A DNA stretch of 64,000 nucleotides from CALBPI01 sp039814545. GTDB taxonomy: Bacteria; Pseudomonadota; Gammaproteobacteria; Steroidobacterales; Woeseiaceae. Location: contig JBCCBB010000007.1 in the NCBI GenBank assembly GCA_039814545.1, forward strand, positions 1 to 64,000, written 5' to 3'. Every line of letters begins with the position of its first letter. The stretch's first letter is position 1. Below, piece by piece: positions 33,801-41,977 of the stretch. The notes beneath the pieces were generated by a model. That model did no database searches and was not told the origin of the DNA. It saw nothing but the letters and a program-made list of their open reading frames with translations. A program made the position numbers and the translations under genes.

Positions 33801-33979
33801 TTGGGATTCCATGCTGTGGGGGTTAAGCGTACCGGACAGAATTTCCAAAGAGCTAGCAATTTCTGGGCCAATATCATTTTTCTTATAATTATCAGAGCTT
33901 AAGCGATCTCAGCGCGGGTCATGGCAGACCGAGTTGTAAGCGCTACCGACACTCGTTCGACTTCAGTCGCAACGACGCG

Positions 33980-34489
33980 GTGACCGTCGCGGCCCAACAT
34001 GCGGTTCAGGCCATAGTTCGTGCACGGAGGGGAAGGGACATCACCGTTTGGAAAAACAAACATCTGACTATCGCGCTGCTCATCGCACCCGTGCTCGCGA
34101 TTATTGCGTGGTTCGCCGTGGACCGGATGGTGGCAGAGGAACCCCAGGCGGCCGTCGCTGGTGGTGCCTATGAGCTGGTCGCCAAGCCCAACTGCCGTTA
34201 CGCGAGCGGTGAGTGCGAGCTCGTAAACAACGACTTCCAAATCGCGCTGGTGCTCAGCGATGACGTCATGATGTTGCGCGCGTCCCACGCGCTCGACAGC
34301 GTGCAGCTCGCTTTGGGTGATTCGGCGGGCACGTATGGCGTGCCGCAGGCGCTCAATGGATCAGGCCAGTCATGGCAGCTCGCCTTGGAGGGTGCGTCAC
34401 CCGGAGGGTCGATTCGTGTGCTGGCCAGTGCGGGCGGCGCGAGCTATTACGCCGAAACCTCGCTGGCCTTCATCGGCGGCGTTGACTAG
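33980..34489 (+). CDS. Single-TM hypothetical protein
   Basis: Up to 169 aa. A TM anchor (HLTIALLIAPVLAIIAWFAV) precedes a periplasmic domain with a Cys pair in PNCRYASGECELVN and a beta-rich remainder. I do not recognise a family, though the layout recalls FixH-like accessory proteins. The start is uncertain: GTG 33980 is the only standard start before the TM segment, but a strong AGGGGAAGGG stretch lies at 34026-34035, just before the anchor, where no ATG/GTG/TTG is in frame. The gene ends convergently with the YhhQ gene with a 4-bp overlap. Confidence 0.65.
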   Translation: MTVAAQHAVQAIVRARRGRDITVWKNKHLTIALLIAPVLAIIAWFAVDRMVAEEPQAAVAGGAYELVAKPNCRYASGECELVNNDFQIALVLSDDVMMLRASHALDSVQLALGDSAGTYGVPQALNGSGQSWQLALEGASPGGSIRVLASAGGASYYAETSLAFIGGVD

Positions 34490-35298
34490 GCGCGCGTCTC
34501 AGAGGCTTCGCCACCGTACTCGGCCGCGTCGTCTTCAAGCTGCAGGTAACGCCTGAGTTTCGACGTGAGGATGTAGAACGGGATCGTGTCGAGCAATGCC
34601 GACCCGGCCTTGAAGGCATAGTTGCCACCCACCAGCACGAGCAACGAGTGGAAGGTGCGTTCGCCGGCCAGGTAAGACGCCCCGAAGGTGACCGCGACGA
34701 CCGTGACGGAATCGACAAGCTGGCTCGTCAGCGTCGAGAAATTGTTGCGCACCCAGAGGTATTTGCCCTTCGTGAGCCGCTTCAGAAAGTGGAACACCTG
34801 GACATCGCAGTACTGCGCCGCGATGTAGGCCAGCATCGAGGCCACGACGGCGCCTGACGTCGTCGCGTAAATGAGGTCGAACATCTGAATCGTGCCTGAC
34901 AGGCTGTCGCCACTGGGAAGACCAACGTCGCTGGCGAGCTCAATCGCCTGCCAGGGCGGAATCGTCGTGGCAGGAGCCGCGGGAACGATGTCGATGAGCC
35001 ACATGACGAGCAAAATAAAGCCGTTGAGGCAGAGGCCCACGGTGACCATAAAGTTGGCGCGCTTGCGGCCGTAGAGCTCACAGATGAGATCGGTGCAGAG
35101 GAAGGTCAGCGGGTAGGGCAACACGCCCGCGGCCACGACGAGCGGTCCGAAACTCAAGAAATGCGAGATTCCGATGACGTTGAGCAGCGTCATGGCACAG
35201 AGGAAGGTGCCGGCCAGAACGAGGAACACGCGTTCCCTGCGTTCATAGAGCTCGGAGCCGAATTCCGGTGCGTTTCTCTGCGGTGCCGCTGCAGTCAT
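34486..35298 (-). CDS. Queuosine precursor transporter, YhhQ family
   Basis: A 270-aa inner-membrane protein with about six TM helices. Segments YPLTFLCTDLICELYGRKRAN and WVRNNFSTLTSQLVDSV are diagnostic for the YhhQ/COG1738 vitamin transporters, which import queuine precursors (preQ0, preQ1). A soluble loop (about 120-145) is longer than in E. coli YhhQ. Single-gene unit. Confidence 0.9.
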   Translation of the reverse strand: MTAAAPQRNAPEFGSELYERRERVFLVLAGTFLCAMTLLNVIGISHFLSFGPLVVAAGVLPYPLTFLCTDLICELYGRKRANFMVTVGLCLNGFILLVMWLIDIVPAAPATTIPPWQAIELASDVGLPSGDSLSGTIQMFDLIYATTSGAVVASMLAYIAAQYCDVQVFHFLKRLTKGKYLWVRNNFSTLTSQLVDSVTVVAVTFGASYLAGERTFHSLLVLVGGNYAFKAGSALLDTIPFYILTSKLRRYLQLEDDAAEYGGEASETRA

Positions 35299-35400
35299 GA
35301 ACCATCCACTCTGATAAGGCGTGCGCGATTGTGCATTTCGGGCTTTCGAAATGCGACGTAATCCGGATTCGAAAACCGCTAGGCCTGCTACGATTTCCTC

Positions 35401-35880
35401 ATGAAACTGTTCGTCAAAGTGCTGTGTTTCGGGCTCGTGCTGGCGCTAGCCGGTCCGTTTCTGATGCGCGGCCCTGACGGAGAACCGCTGTATACGCCAG
35501 CCCAGGCCTGGCAGTCCCTGCAGGCCAGTCTGCCCAGCCTCGATGTGCCCGAAGTGCTCCCCTCGGAACCTGTTGAGGTCTACCGCTGGCAGGACGCGAG
35601 TGGGCAATGGCATTTTTCGGGCACACCACCTGCCGAGGGCACGGCCTACACGGTGCTCGAGATCGATCCGAAGACGAATGCCGTGGGTACGGCCCCGACG
35701 CCGGTTGCCGACGCGCCGGGTGCCGAGGCCGCTGAGGCCGAGGTGTTGGGTCCCGAGAACGCCATGTTGGGGCCGTATCCCAATCCAGAGGCAGTAAAGC
35801 AGCTGCTTCAGGATGTGCAGGCGATCCGTGAGGACGCCGAGCGACGTGCCGTTGAAGGGCTGAACGCCGACGCGCCCTGA
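35401..35880 (+). CDS. Membrane-anchored DUF4124-like protein
   Basis: A 159-aa protein with an N-terminal signal or anchor (LFVKVLCFGLVLALAGPFL). The VYRWQDASGQWHFSGTPP segment near residue 60 is a DUF4124 motif, a short beta unit common in gammaproteobacterial envelope proteins. The rest is Ala/Pro/Glu-rich with a terminal helix. Function unknown. Confidence 0.75.
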   Translation: MKLFVKVLCFGLVLALAGPFLMRGPDGEPLYTPAQAWQSLQASLPSLDVPEVLPSEPVEVYRWQDASGQWHFSGTPPAEGTAYTVLEIDPKTNAVGTAPTPVADAPGAEAAEAEVLGPENAMLGPYPNPEAVKQLLQDVQAIREDAERRAVEGLNADAP

Positions 35881-36014
35881 GCGCACGCTCCCGCCGCGGC
35901 GCGTTATGTGAAGTTGCCCGGGTTGTGTCAACCGATCCGGTTGGCGCGCGTTATTCCAGGTAACCGGCGCCATTGCGCCACGGAATGACGCAACGACTGA
36001 CAGGGAGTAACACC

Positions 36015-36683
36015 ATGAACAAGTCCAGGTTCTTTTTGGCCGCCACAGGCGCCTTGATTCTGATCTGTGCCGCAGCCGCACCCAACACGCGGGCGGCTTC
36101 TATTCCGAGCTTCGAAGTCTACGCATCCGCAGGTGAGCCGAGTCGCAAGACGACGCGCAAGCGAAGCGGCAACACGGCCGAACGCCGCACGACGCGCACG
36201 GGCCGGAACGGCAACACGGCGACCCGTGAGGCACGCCGCACGGTTGACCGCGACAACCAGACCGTACGCACCGAGCGCCGCGCCACGGGTCCAAACGGCC
36301 GCTCCGCGACCTCCGACTCCACGCTGTCTCGCACCGAGAACGGCTACAACCGCGACACCACCGTCACGGGCCCCGAAGGCCGCACAGCCAACCGCAACAC
36401 AGACGTGAGCTACGACCCTGAATCTGGCGTAACGCGCGACCGCGTCACCACGGGCCCGAACGGCGGCGAGTGGACGCGCAATGACAACGCGCAGTGGGAC
36501 CCCGAAAGCCAGACGTACACGCGAAACAGCAGCCGCACTGCCCCCGACGGACGCGAGCAGTCGGTCGACGTGACGGCGCGGCGTACGGAGACGGGCGCGA
36601 CCCGCAGCGCAACGCGCACGCGGGCCGACGGCACCGAAGTGACCCGCACGCAGGAAGTCGAGCGCGAGGACGCCGACGACTAA
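36015..36683 (+). CDS. Exported Arg/Thr-rich repeat protein
   Basis: A 222-aa secreted protein. ATG 36015 has GGGAG upstream; the signal peptide ends near TRA-AS. From residue 45 on the sequence is built from degenerate units of about 25-30 residues, each carrying TGPNGR or a variant (TGRNGN, TGPEGR, TGPNGG, TAPDGR, TRADGT) and rich in Arg, Thr and Asn. No hydrophobic core is apparent, so it may be disordered or form a simple beta solenoid. A strong terminator follows. I do not recognise the family. Confidence 0.75.
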   Translation: MNKSRFFLAATGALILICAAAAPNTRAASIPSFEVYASAGEPSRKTTRKRSGNTAERRTTRTGRNGNTATREARRTVDRDNQTVRTERRATGPNGRSATSDSTLSRTENGYNRDTTVTGPEGRTANRNTDVSYDPESGVTRDRVTTGPNGGEWTRNDNAQWDPESQTYTRNSSRTAPDGREQSVDVTARRTETGATRSATRTRADGTEVTRTQEVEREDADD

Positions 36684-36754
36684 GTCCCCCGCCAACCGAT
36701 CCCCCCTTGACGTACCGGTCGTTATCTCCTGATCGCTCCCGGTACGCTCTCCTT

Positions 36755-36780
36755 CCCCGGCTTCGGCCGGGGTTTTTTTT
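36755..36780 (+). terminator. Rho-independent terminator with UUCG loop
   Basis: CCCCGGC-TTCG-GCCGGGG followed by eight T residues; 71 bp after the stop of the repeat protein. Confidence 0.93.
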
Positions 36781-36936
36781 GCGCTTGTGACGTCGGCTCG
36801 CTTTACATTCCGCGTATTTGAGCGGTTTTCCATAACATTTTTTTTCATCAAGTATCGGAAACGAAAGGAAAAAGTGATGCTGGCGCGCGAGTTGCATAGG
36901 CACTGTGTATATCAGCTTGTGACCTAGGACCATCCA

Positions 36937-37608
36937 ATGATGACGTTTCGCAAATCCCTCTGCGCCATGGCGGCACTGACGATCGGGCTGGCCTCAGCCA
37001 ACGTCAGCGCATCTCTGTTCGAGTACCGAAACGACGGCGGCACGTTCGGCGGCCAGGGTGGCGCGTACGGTTTCAACAGCATCTACGGCAGCTACGACAC
37101 GGTGTCCGAAGACTTCGTCTGGGCGGTCGACTACGACACGACGGCTGCCGACGGCGGTTGGCTCGTCTTGAGTGATGGACCGAATCCGAAGGCGGCTGAC
37201 GATCAACTCGCCATCCTTTACTTCGATGCCTTGACTGAAGAAGTCTGGGCTTACGCCTACAACGGCCTCAACAACAACAAGAGCTACCTGACTACGGACT
37301 TCCTTGGCTACTTCCAGGGCGCCTACACGACGGTGGGGACGCTTGCCACGCTGAGCATCAATGTGGCCGCGATCAATGACGCGCTCTCCGAAGGCGTCAT
37401 GTTCGATACGTTGATCGGCATCTGGTTCCACCCATCGTTCAATGTCACGACAGCGATCAACCCCGACGGATCGCTGGCGCAGTTCAGCTCCAACACTACG
37501 GTGTGGTACGACACTAAGAACGAGACGGCGACAGAGGTGCCGGCACCGGCAGCCCCGCTGCTGCTTTTCAGCGCATTGCTGTTGCTTGCTGGTGCGCGCC
37601 GCCGCTGA
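36937..37608 (+). CDS. Exported VPAP-CTERM (PEP-CTERM-like) protein
   Basis: A 223-aa secreted protein. The signal peptide ends near NVSASL; the body is Gly/Tyr/Asp-rich and beta-like, reminiscent of other PEP-CTERM proteins but with no named domain. The C-terminus EVPAPAAPLLLFSALLLLAGARRR-type ending (motif, TM, Arg cluster) is an exosortase sorting signal. It has its own terminator at 37651. Together with the gene at 33264 it implies an exosortase elsewhere in the genome. Confidence 0.8.
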   Translation: MMTFRKSLCAMAALTIGLASANVSASLFEYRNDGGTFGGQGGAYGFNSIYGSYDTVSEDFVWAVDYDTTAADGGWLVLSDGPNPKAADDQLAILYFDALTEEVWAYAYNGLNNNKSYLTTDFLGYFQGAYTTVGTLATLSINVAAINDALSEGVMFDTLIGIWFHPSFNVTTAINPDGSLAQFSSNTTVWYDTKNETATEVPAPAAPLLLFSALLLLAGARRR

Positions 37609-37650
37609 GCCGGTGGTTCGCCGCTACGCCCGATCATCGTCGGGCAGAGA

Positions 37651-37675
37651 GGCCGGCCCAGCGCCGGCCTTTTTT
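37651..37675 (+). terminator. Rho-independent terminator
   Basis: GGCCGGC (37651-37657) pairs with GCCGGCC (37663-37669), followed by six T residues; 42 bp after the VPAP-CTERM gene stop. Confidence 0.9.
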
Positions 37676-37774
37676 GTGCGCGGGTACAAAGCGTGGCTCT
37701 GGTTGCAACAGCCCTCGGAGGACCGCACCATCGGTGCAAGCGGCCGCGATGCCGAAGACTCAGGGTGTCCCACA

Positions 37775-38857
37775 ATGATCTATCGTTCATGCCTTCTTTT
37801 GGTTGTGCTGTTGTTGGCGGCCTGCCGTGCGCAACCGGACTCCGAGACGGCCGAACCCATTCTGGTCAAGGTCGTGGTGGTCGCCATGTTCGAGCGCGGC
37901 GAGATCAAGGGCGACTCGCCAGGTGAACTGCAGCTCTGGCTCGAACGCCTGTCGCTCGACACTGTGTATCCGTTTGCCATGGGCGAAGTCCCGCTGCACG
38001 GCAACGACGATGGCGTGCTGGCGCTGCTCACGGGCGGTGGCATTCCGAATGCCACGGCCTCGATCATGGCTTTGGGCACGGACACACGCTTCGACCTTTC
38101 AAATGCCTACTGGGTCATCGCCGGCATCGCGGGTGGCGATCCCGTGGATTTGTCGTTGGGCTCAGCAGCCTGGGCGCGCCATATCATTGATGGCGACCTG
38201 CTCTACGAGATCGACGGCCGTGAGATTCCAAGCGAGTGGCCCTATGGCATGATCCCGCTGGGTGCCAAGGAACCGACGCAGGATCCCGTCGATCTTTCGG
38301 GCACCTGGTCGCTCGACACGATCAAGTTCACGCTCAACCCGGGGCTCGTTGAGTGGGCCTACAGCGTGAGCAAGGACGTGCCGCTGGCCGATGCGCCGGG
38401 CATTTCGGAGTTTCGCAAACTCTACGCAGGCTACCCCAACGCACAACGCCCGCCGTTCGTCACCATTGGTGACACGCTATCGGCTAGCACCTACTGGCAC
38501 GGCGCGTTGCTCAACGGTTGGGCCAACGACTGGGTGCGCCTCTACGCGGGCGCCGATGCCAATTTCATGACCTCTAACATGGAGGACAGCGGGACGCTGA
38601 CCGCGCTGCACCGGCTCGACCGGGCGGGCAAGGTCGACGCAGACCGTGTGCTCGTGCTTCGTACCGCCAGCAACTTCACGATGCCACCCGAAGGCAAGAC
38701 GGCTGTCTGGAGCAATACCGCGCCGTACCCCGATGACGGATTGCCCGCCATTGAGGCCGCATTCCTCGTCGGCAACGCCGTTGTTCAGGCGCTCGTCGCA
38801 GATTGGGACACCTACCGCGATACATTACCTGGCGTGGCTGAAGAGGCCGGCGACTGA
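37775..38857 (+). CDS. Purine nucleoside permease (NUP) family lipoprotein
   Basis: A 360-aa protein of the NUP family (PF06516). ATG 37775 begins a lipoprotein signal ending LLLAAC, so the protein is periplasmic rather than a membrane carrier; there are no further TM helices. Family features: VVVAMFERGE, the GGGIPNATASIMALG segment, YWVIAGIAGGDP, and PNAQRPPFVTIGDTLSASTYWHG. The fold is related to nucleoside phosphorylases, so I infer periplasmic nucleoside cleavage or binding. It overlaps the AzgA-type base permease gene by 1 bp (TGATG), tying nucleoside handling to base import. A paralogue lies at 41978. Confidence 0.88.
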   Translation: MIYRSCLLLVVLLLAACRAQPDSETAEPILVKVVVVAMFERGEIKGDSPGELQLWLERLSLDTVYPFAMGEVPLHGNDDGVLALLTGGGIPNATASIMALGTDTRFDLSNAYWVIAGIAGGDPVDLSLGSAAWARHIIDGDLLYEIDGREIPSEWPYGMIPLGAKEPTQDPVDLSGTWSLDTIKFTLNPGLVEWAYSVSKDVPLADAPGISEFRKLYAGYPNAQRPPFVTIGDTLSASTYWHGALLNGWANDWVRLYAGADANFMTSNMEDSGTLTALHRLDRAGKVDADRVLVLRTASNFTMPPEGKTAVWSNTAPYPDDGLPAIEAAFLVGNAVVQALVADWDTYRDTLPGVAEEAGD

Positions 38858-40155
38858 TGCGTGCTGCACTGGCGCGCTGGTTTGATCTCAGCGCGCACGA
38901 CACGAAGATTGGCACCGAGCTCACAGCCGGGCTCACGACCTTCCTGGCCATGGCCTATATCACGATCGTCAACCCGTCGATCCTGTCCGAGACGGGCATG
39001 GACTTCGGGGCTGTGTTTGTCGCGACCTGTGTTGCGGCGGCTGTCGGTTCTATCGCCATGGGCGTGCTCGCCAACTACCCGATCGCGCTCGCACCCGGCA
39101 TGGGTCAGAACGCGTTCTTCACCTTCTCGGTCGTCATCGTGGGCGGTCATTCCTGGCAAACCGCGCTGGGCGCGGTGTTCATTTCAGGCGTGTTCTTCGT
39201 CTTCCTGAGCATCGTGCCGTTTCGCGAGTGGCTGGTGAATTCGATCCCACGCAATCTCAAACTCGGCATCGCCGCCGGCATCGGTTTATTTCTGGGCTAC
39301 ATCGCGCTCAAGAACGCCGGCGTGGTTGTCGATGATGCGGCCACACTCACCGCGCTGGGTGCGCTCACGCAGTTCGAGCCGCTGATGATGCTCGCGGGCT
39401 TCGGCCTCATCGTCGCGCTCACAGCGCGTGGTATTCGTGGCGCCGTCGTCATCGGCATTCTCGTCGCAGCCGCTGTGGGCTGGATCACGGGCGAGGTCGA
39501 ATTCCGCGGCGTGTTCTCGGCGCCGCCGGCGTGGCTTCCGGTGCTGGGCCAACTCGACATCGCGGGCGCCATGACGCTGTCGATGGCCACGGTCATTCTC
39601 TCGTTCCTGATCGTTGATGTCTTCGATACCGCGGGCACGCTTGTCGGCGTTGCCACGCGCGCCAATTTGCTCGACGCGGAGGGCAAGCTGCCCCGGCTGC
39701 GTCGCGCGTTGTTTGCGGATTCGGGCGCCACCGTCGTGGGCGCGCTTGCGGGGACCTCCTCAACGACGAGTTTCATCGAAAGTGCCGCGGGTGTTGAAGC
39801 CGGCGGGCGCACGGGCCTTACGGCTGTGACCGTCGGCCTGCTGTTCCTGGCCTGCGTCTTTCTTGCGCCGCTCGCGGCCAGCGTGCCGGCCTATGCCACG
39901 GCTTCCGCGCTGTTGTTTGTTGCTTGCCTCATGGCGCGCAGCCTCGCCGACCTCGACTGGGGTGACATCACAGAGAGCGCACCGGCCGTGCTGGCGGCCG
40001 TCGCTATGCCGCTCACGTTTTCGATCGCTGACGGCATCGGGCTGGGCTTCCTGAGCTACGCCATCATCAAGGTCGCCTCGGGGCGTCCCGCGCAGTGCCC
40101 GGCGGCGGTCTACGTCATTGCGGCGATTTTTGGCGCCAAGTATGTCTTCCTATAG
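38857..40155 (+). CDS. AzgA-type adenine/guanine/hypoxanthine permease (NCS2 family)
   Basis: A 432-aa permease with about 13 TM helices. The opening TKIGTELTAGLTTFLAMAYITIVNPSIL and the YPIALAPGMGQNAFFTF segment are hallmarks of the AzgA/GhxP group, as are DVFDTAGTLVGVA and TSSTTSFIESAAGVEAGGRTGL. It should import free purine bases with protons. Start overlaps the NUP lipoprotein stop, so the bases produced outside could be taken up directly. Confidence 0.94.
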   Translation: MRAALARWFDLSAHDTKIGTELTAGLTTFLAMAYITIVNPSILSETGMDFGAVFVATCVAAAVGSIAMGVLANYPIALAPGMGQNAFFTFSVVIVGGHSWQTALGAVFISGVFFVFLSIVPFREWLVNSIPRNLKLGIAAGIGLFLGYIALKNAGVVVDDAATLTALGALTQFEPLMMLAGFGLIVALTARGIRGAVVIGILVAAAVGWITGEVEFRGVFSAPPAWLPVLGQLDIAGAMTLSMATVILSFLIVDVFDTAGTLVGVATRANLLDAEGKLPRLRRALFADSGATVVGALAGTSSTTSFIESAAGVEAGGRTGLTAVTVGLLFLACVFLAPLAASVPAYATASALLFVACLMARSLADLDWGDITESAPAVLAAVAMPLTFSIADGIGLGFLSYAIIKVASGRPAQCPAAVYVIAAIFGAKYVFL

Positions 40156-40233
40156 GGCCGGGGAGCTCTAGTGTGACCGCTAGCGAGGGCTTGGGCTAAG
40201 CTAAGGCTGCGTGTGTTTCGAGAGGAACGCGCT

Positions 40234-40983
40234 ATGTCTGAAACGAGCCAAACAATTATTCGGCCTGCATCCGTCACCGAACTCGTCACTCGGTTGCAGC
40301 ATGTCGATCAGTTTTCGACGCTTCGCCAGATCTATATCGATTTCCTGAGTGGCGTCGGTGTGCGCATGATGAGCTATCACCATTTGCCGCCACTCGGTGC
40401 CGAGGACTACGACCCACACATTGCCGTCATGGCGCACGGGTTCCCCGATGCCTGGGTACAGCGATACGTTGACGAGGGTCTTTACGACATCGACCCGATT
40501 CCTCAGCACGCGGCTAACTCTGCGCTGCCGTTCAAGTGGTCAGAAGCACGAGGCTTTCCAGACCTGACCGAGGACAACTGTCGCTATCTCGACCTGCTCG
40601 ATGCGGCAGGACTGGGGGATGGTCTGGCGATACCCGTCTTCGGCCCGCATGGGCGCAACGGCTACGCGGGCTACGGGTTTGGTGCGCCGACTCTCGACAT
40701 TGACCCGACAGAGGTGGCGTTGCTCCGATGGGCCGCCCAAATCGGCCACCTCGCGTACTGCGATCTGCTCGTGGCACATCCGGCGAGCGCCTGCCACCTT
40801 TCACCCCGGGAGTGCGAGGTTATGAAATGGGCCGCTCGCGGAAAGAGTAATGCCGTCATCGCCGAGATTCTCGGAGTATCCCGCCACACGGTCGACACCC
40901 ACGTCCGACGGGTGTTCAACAAGCTAGGCGTTGCGGACCGGGTGACGGCGACCCTGAGGGCCCTCTCGTTGGGGCTGATCTAG
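40234..40983 (+). CDS. LuxR-family regulator with autoinducer-binding domain (solo)
   Basis: A 249-aa two-domain regulator. The N-terminal domain has the acyl-homoserine-lactone pocket spacing Trp74-x3-Tyr78-x8-Asp87 (WVQRY ... YDIDP). The C-terminal HTH reads LSPRECEVMKWAARGKSNAVIAEILGVSRHTVDTHVRRVFNKLG. ATG 40234 has GAGAGGAA upstream; a longer start at 40213 is less likely. No luxI homologue is visible, so it is a solo receptor in this window. Its 3' end overlaps the convergent kinase gene by 68 bp. Confidence 0.9.
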   Translation: MSETSQTIIRPASVTELVTRLQHVDQFSTLRQIYIDFLSGVGVRMMSYHHLPPLGAEDYDPHIAVMAHGFPDAWVQRYVDEGLYDIDPIPQHAANSALPFKWSEARGFPDLTEDNCRYLDLLDAAGLGDGLAIPVFGPHGRNGYAGYGFGAPTLDIDPTEVALLRWAAQIGHLAYCDLLVAHPASACHLSPRECEVMKWAARGKSNAVIAEILGVSRHTVDTHVRRVFNKLGVADRVTATLRALSLGLI

Positions 40984-41800
40984 GCTGCAGCCGTCTGATA
41001 TTGTCAATGGTCGGCCGGTAACACGGTAGCGTTACGGTGACGGACGTGCCGTGACCCCGCATGCTCTGCAGCGACAAACTGCCGCCGGTTCGGCCGGCAA
41101 TCCGTTTTACGGTCGCGAGTCCTAGGCCCGTTCCGCTGGACTTGCCGCGTGTGAAAAAGGCCTGTGTCGCCAACATCCGGGTGGCCCAGGTCATGCCCGT
41201 CCCGTCATCACTCACTTGCAGGAGTAGTAGGTTAGGCCCGGGACGACGACCCGTTCTTTGGCGCGCGGCTTCGAGCTGTGCCGAGATCACCACATGCTTG
41301 GCGCCTGCGTCTCGCGCATTGAAAACAAGGTTGAGCAAAATCTGGTCGATCTGGGAGCGCGACAAAGTGACGTCGACCCGGTCTGCCGGCAAGTCCAATG
41401 AAATCGCGAGCTGCTCACCCAGTGTCGTTCGCAGCATTTGCCCGGACTCGAGCAACTGTGCCATGACATCGTTGCAGGGCTCTATTTGACGGTGTCCGCT
41501 GACTAGGCCGGTCATCTGCTGGTTGATTCGGGTTGCGCATTGCGACAGCTCGCGAATCTGTTGCGCGGTTTTTTGCGGTGACGCATCTGCGGCGCCGGCC
41601 TCCAGCAGCTCGGCGTGCCCACTGATACACGTCAGCACATTGTTTAGATCGTGGCCGACGCCCGAAGCGACCAATCCGACGCTTATCAGGGCGTCGCGGC
41701 GCGTCAGCCAATTGCGGTAGCGGCACACCGCGCACTTCGCGCCCGTAAGAAGCACGGGCGCGACGAACGCGCCGACCAGGAGGTATGCGGTGGATTGCAT
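40916..41800 (-). CDS. Sensor histidine kinase
   Basis: A 294-aa kinase with one N-terminal TM helix (TAYLLVGAFVAPVLLTG) followed by a Cys pair (KCAVC). The H box is SGVGHDLNNVLTCISGHAELL, the N box LLNLVFNARDAG, G1 DDGTGM and G2 GTGLGLATV. It lacks a recognisable periplasmic or PAS sensor, so it probably senses through the anchor or a partner. I chose ATG 41800; the open frame extends to 41914 without family features. Its C-terminal 22 codons run antisense through the LuxR gene end. Confidence 0.85.
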   Translation of the reverse strand: MQSTAYLLVGAFVAPVLLTGAKCAVCRYRNWLTRRDALISVGLVASGVGHDLNNVLTCISGHAELLEAGAADASPQKTAQQIRELSQCATRINQQMTGLVSGHRQIEPCNDVMAQLLESGQMLRTTLGEQLAISLDLPADRVDVTLSRSQIDQILLNLVFNARDAGAKHVVISAQLEAARQRTGRRPGPNLLLLQVSDDGTGMTWATRMLATQAFFTRGKSSGTGLGLATVKRIAGRTGGSLSLQSMRGHGTSVTVTLPCYRPTIDNIRRLQPRSAPTRGPSGSPSPGPQRLAC

Positions 41801-41977
41801 CGTGTTGTCCCCGATTGTTGCCGTCGCGCAGCCGAAAACAGGCCGCCAAACGGTCGTTGAGGGAAAGATTAACGACTTTGTTGCACTGCAGCATGTCACG
41901 CAGTTGGGGGACACCGTCTATGCTGTGACGAAGCGGGGTCTTCAGGCACCGAAAATGGTCTGGCTTGCCCAACCGTT

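Noticed and set aside
33840..33900. AT-rich TATAAT stretch as a defined promoter for the 33980 gene
   Set aside because: The hexamer is present at 33884-33889, but it could serve either strand and no -35 partner fits; evidence is too weak for a feature.
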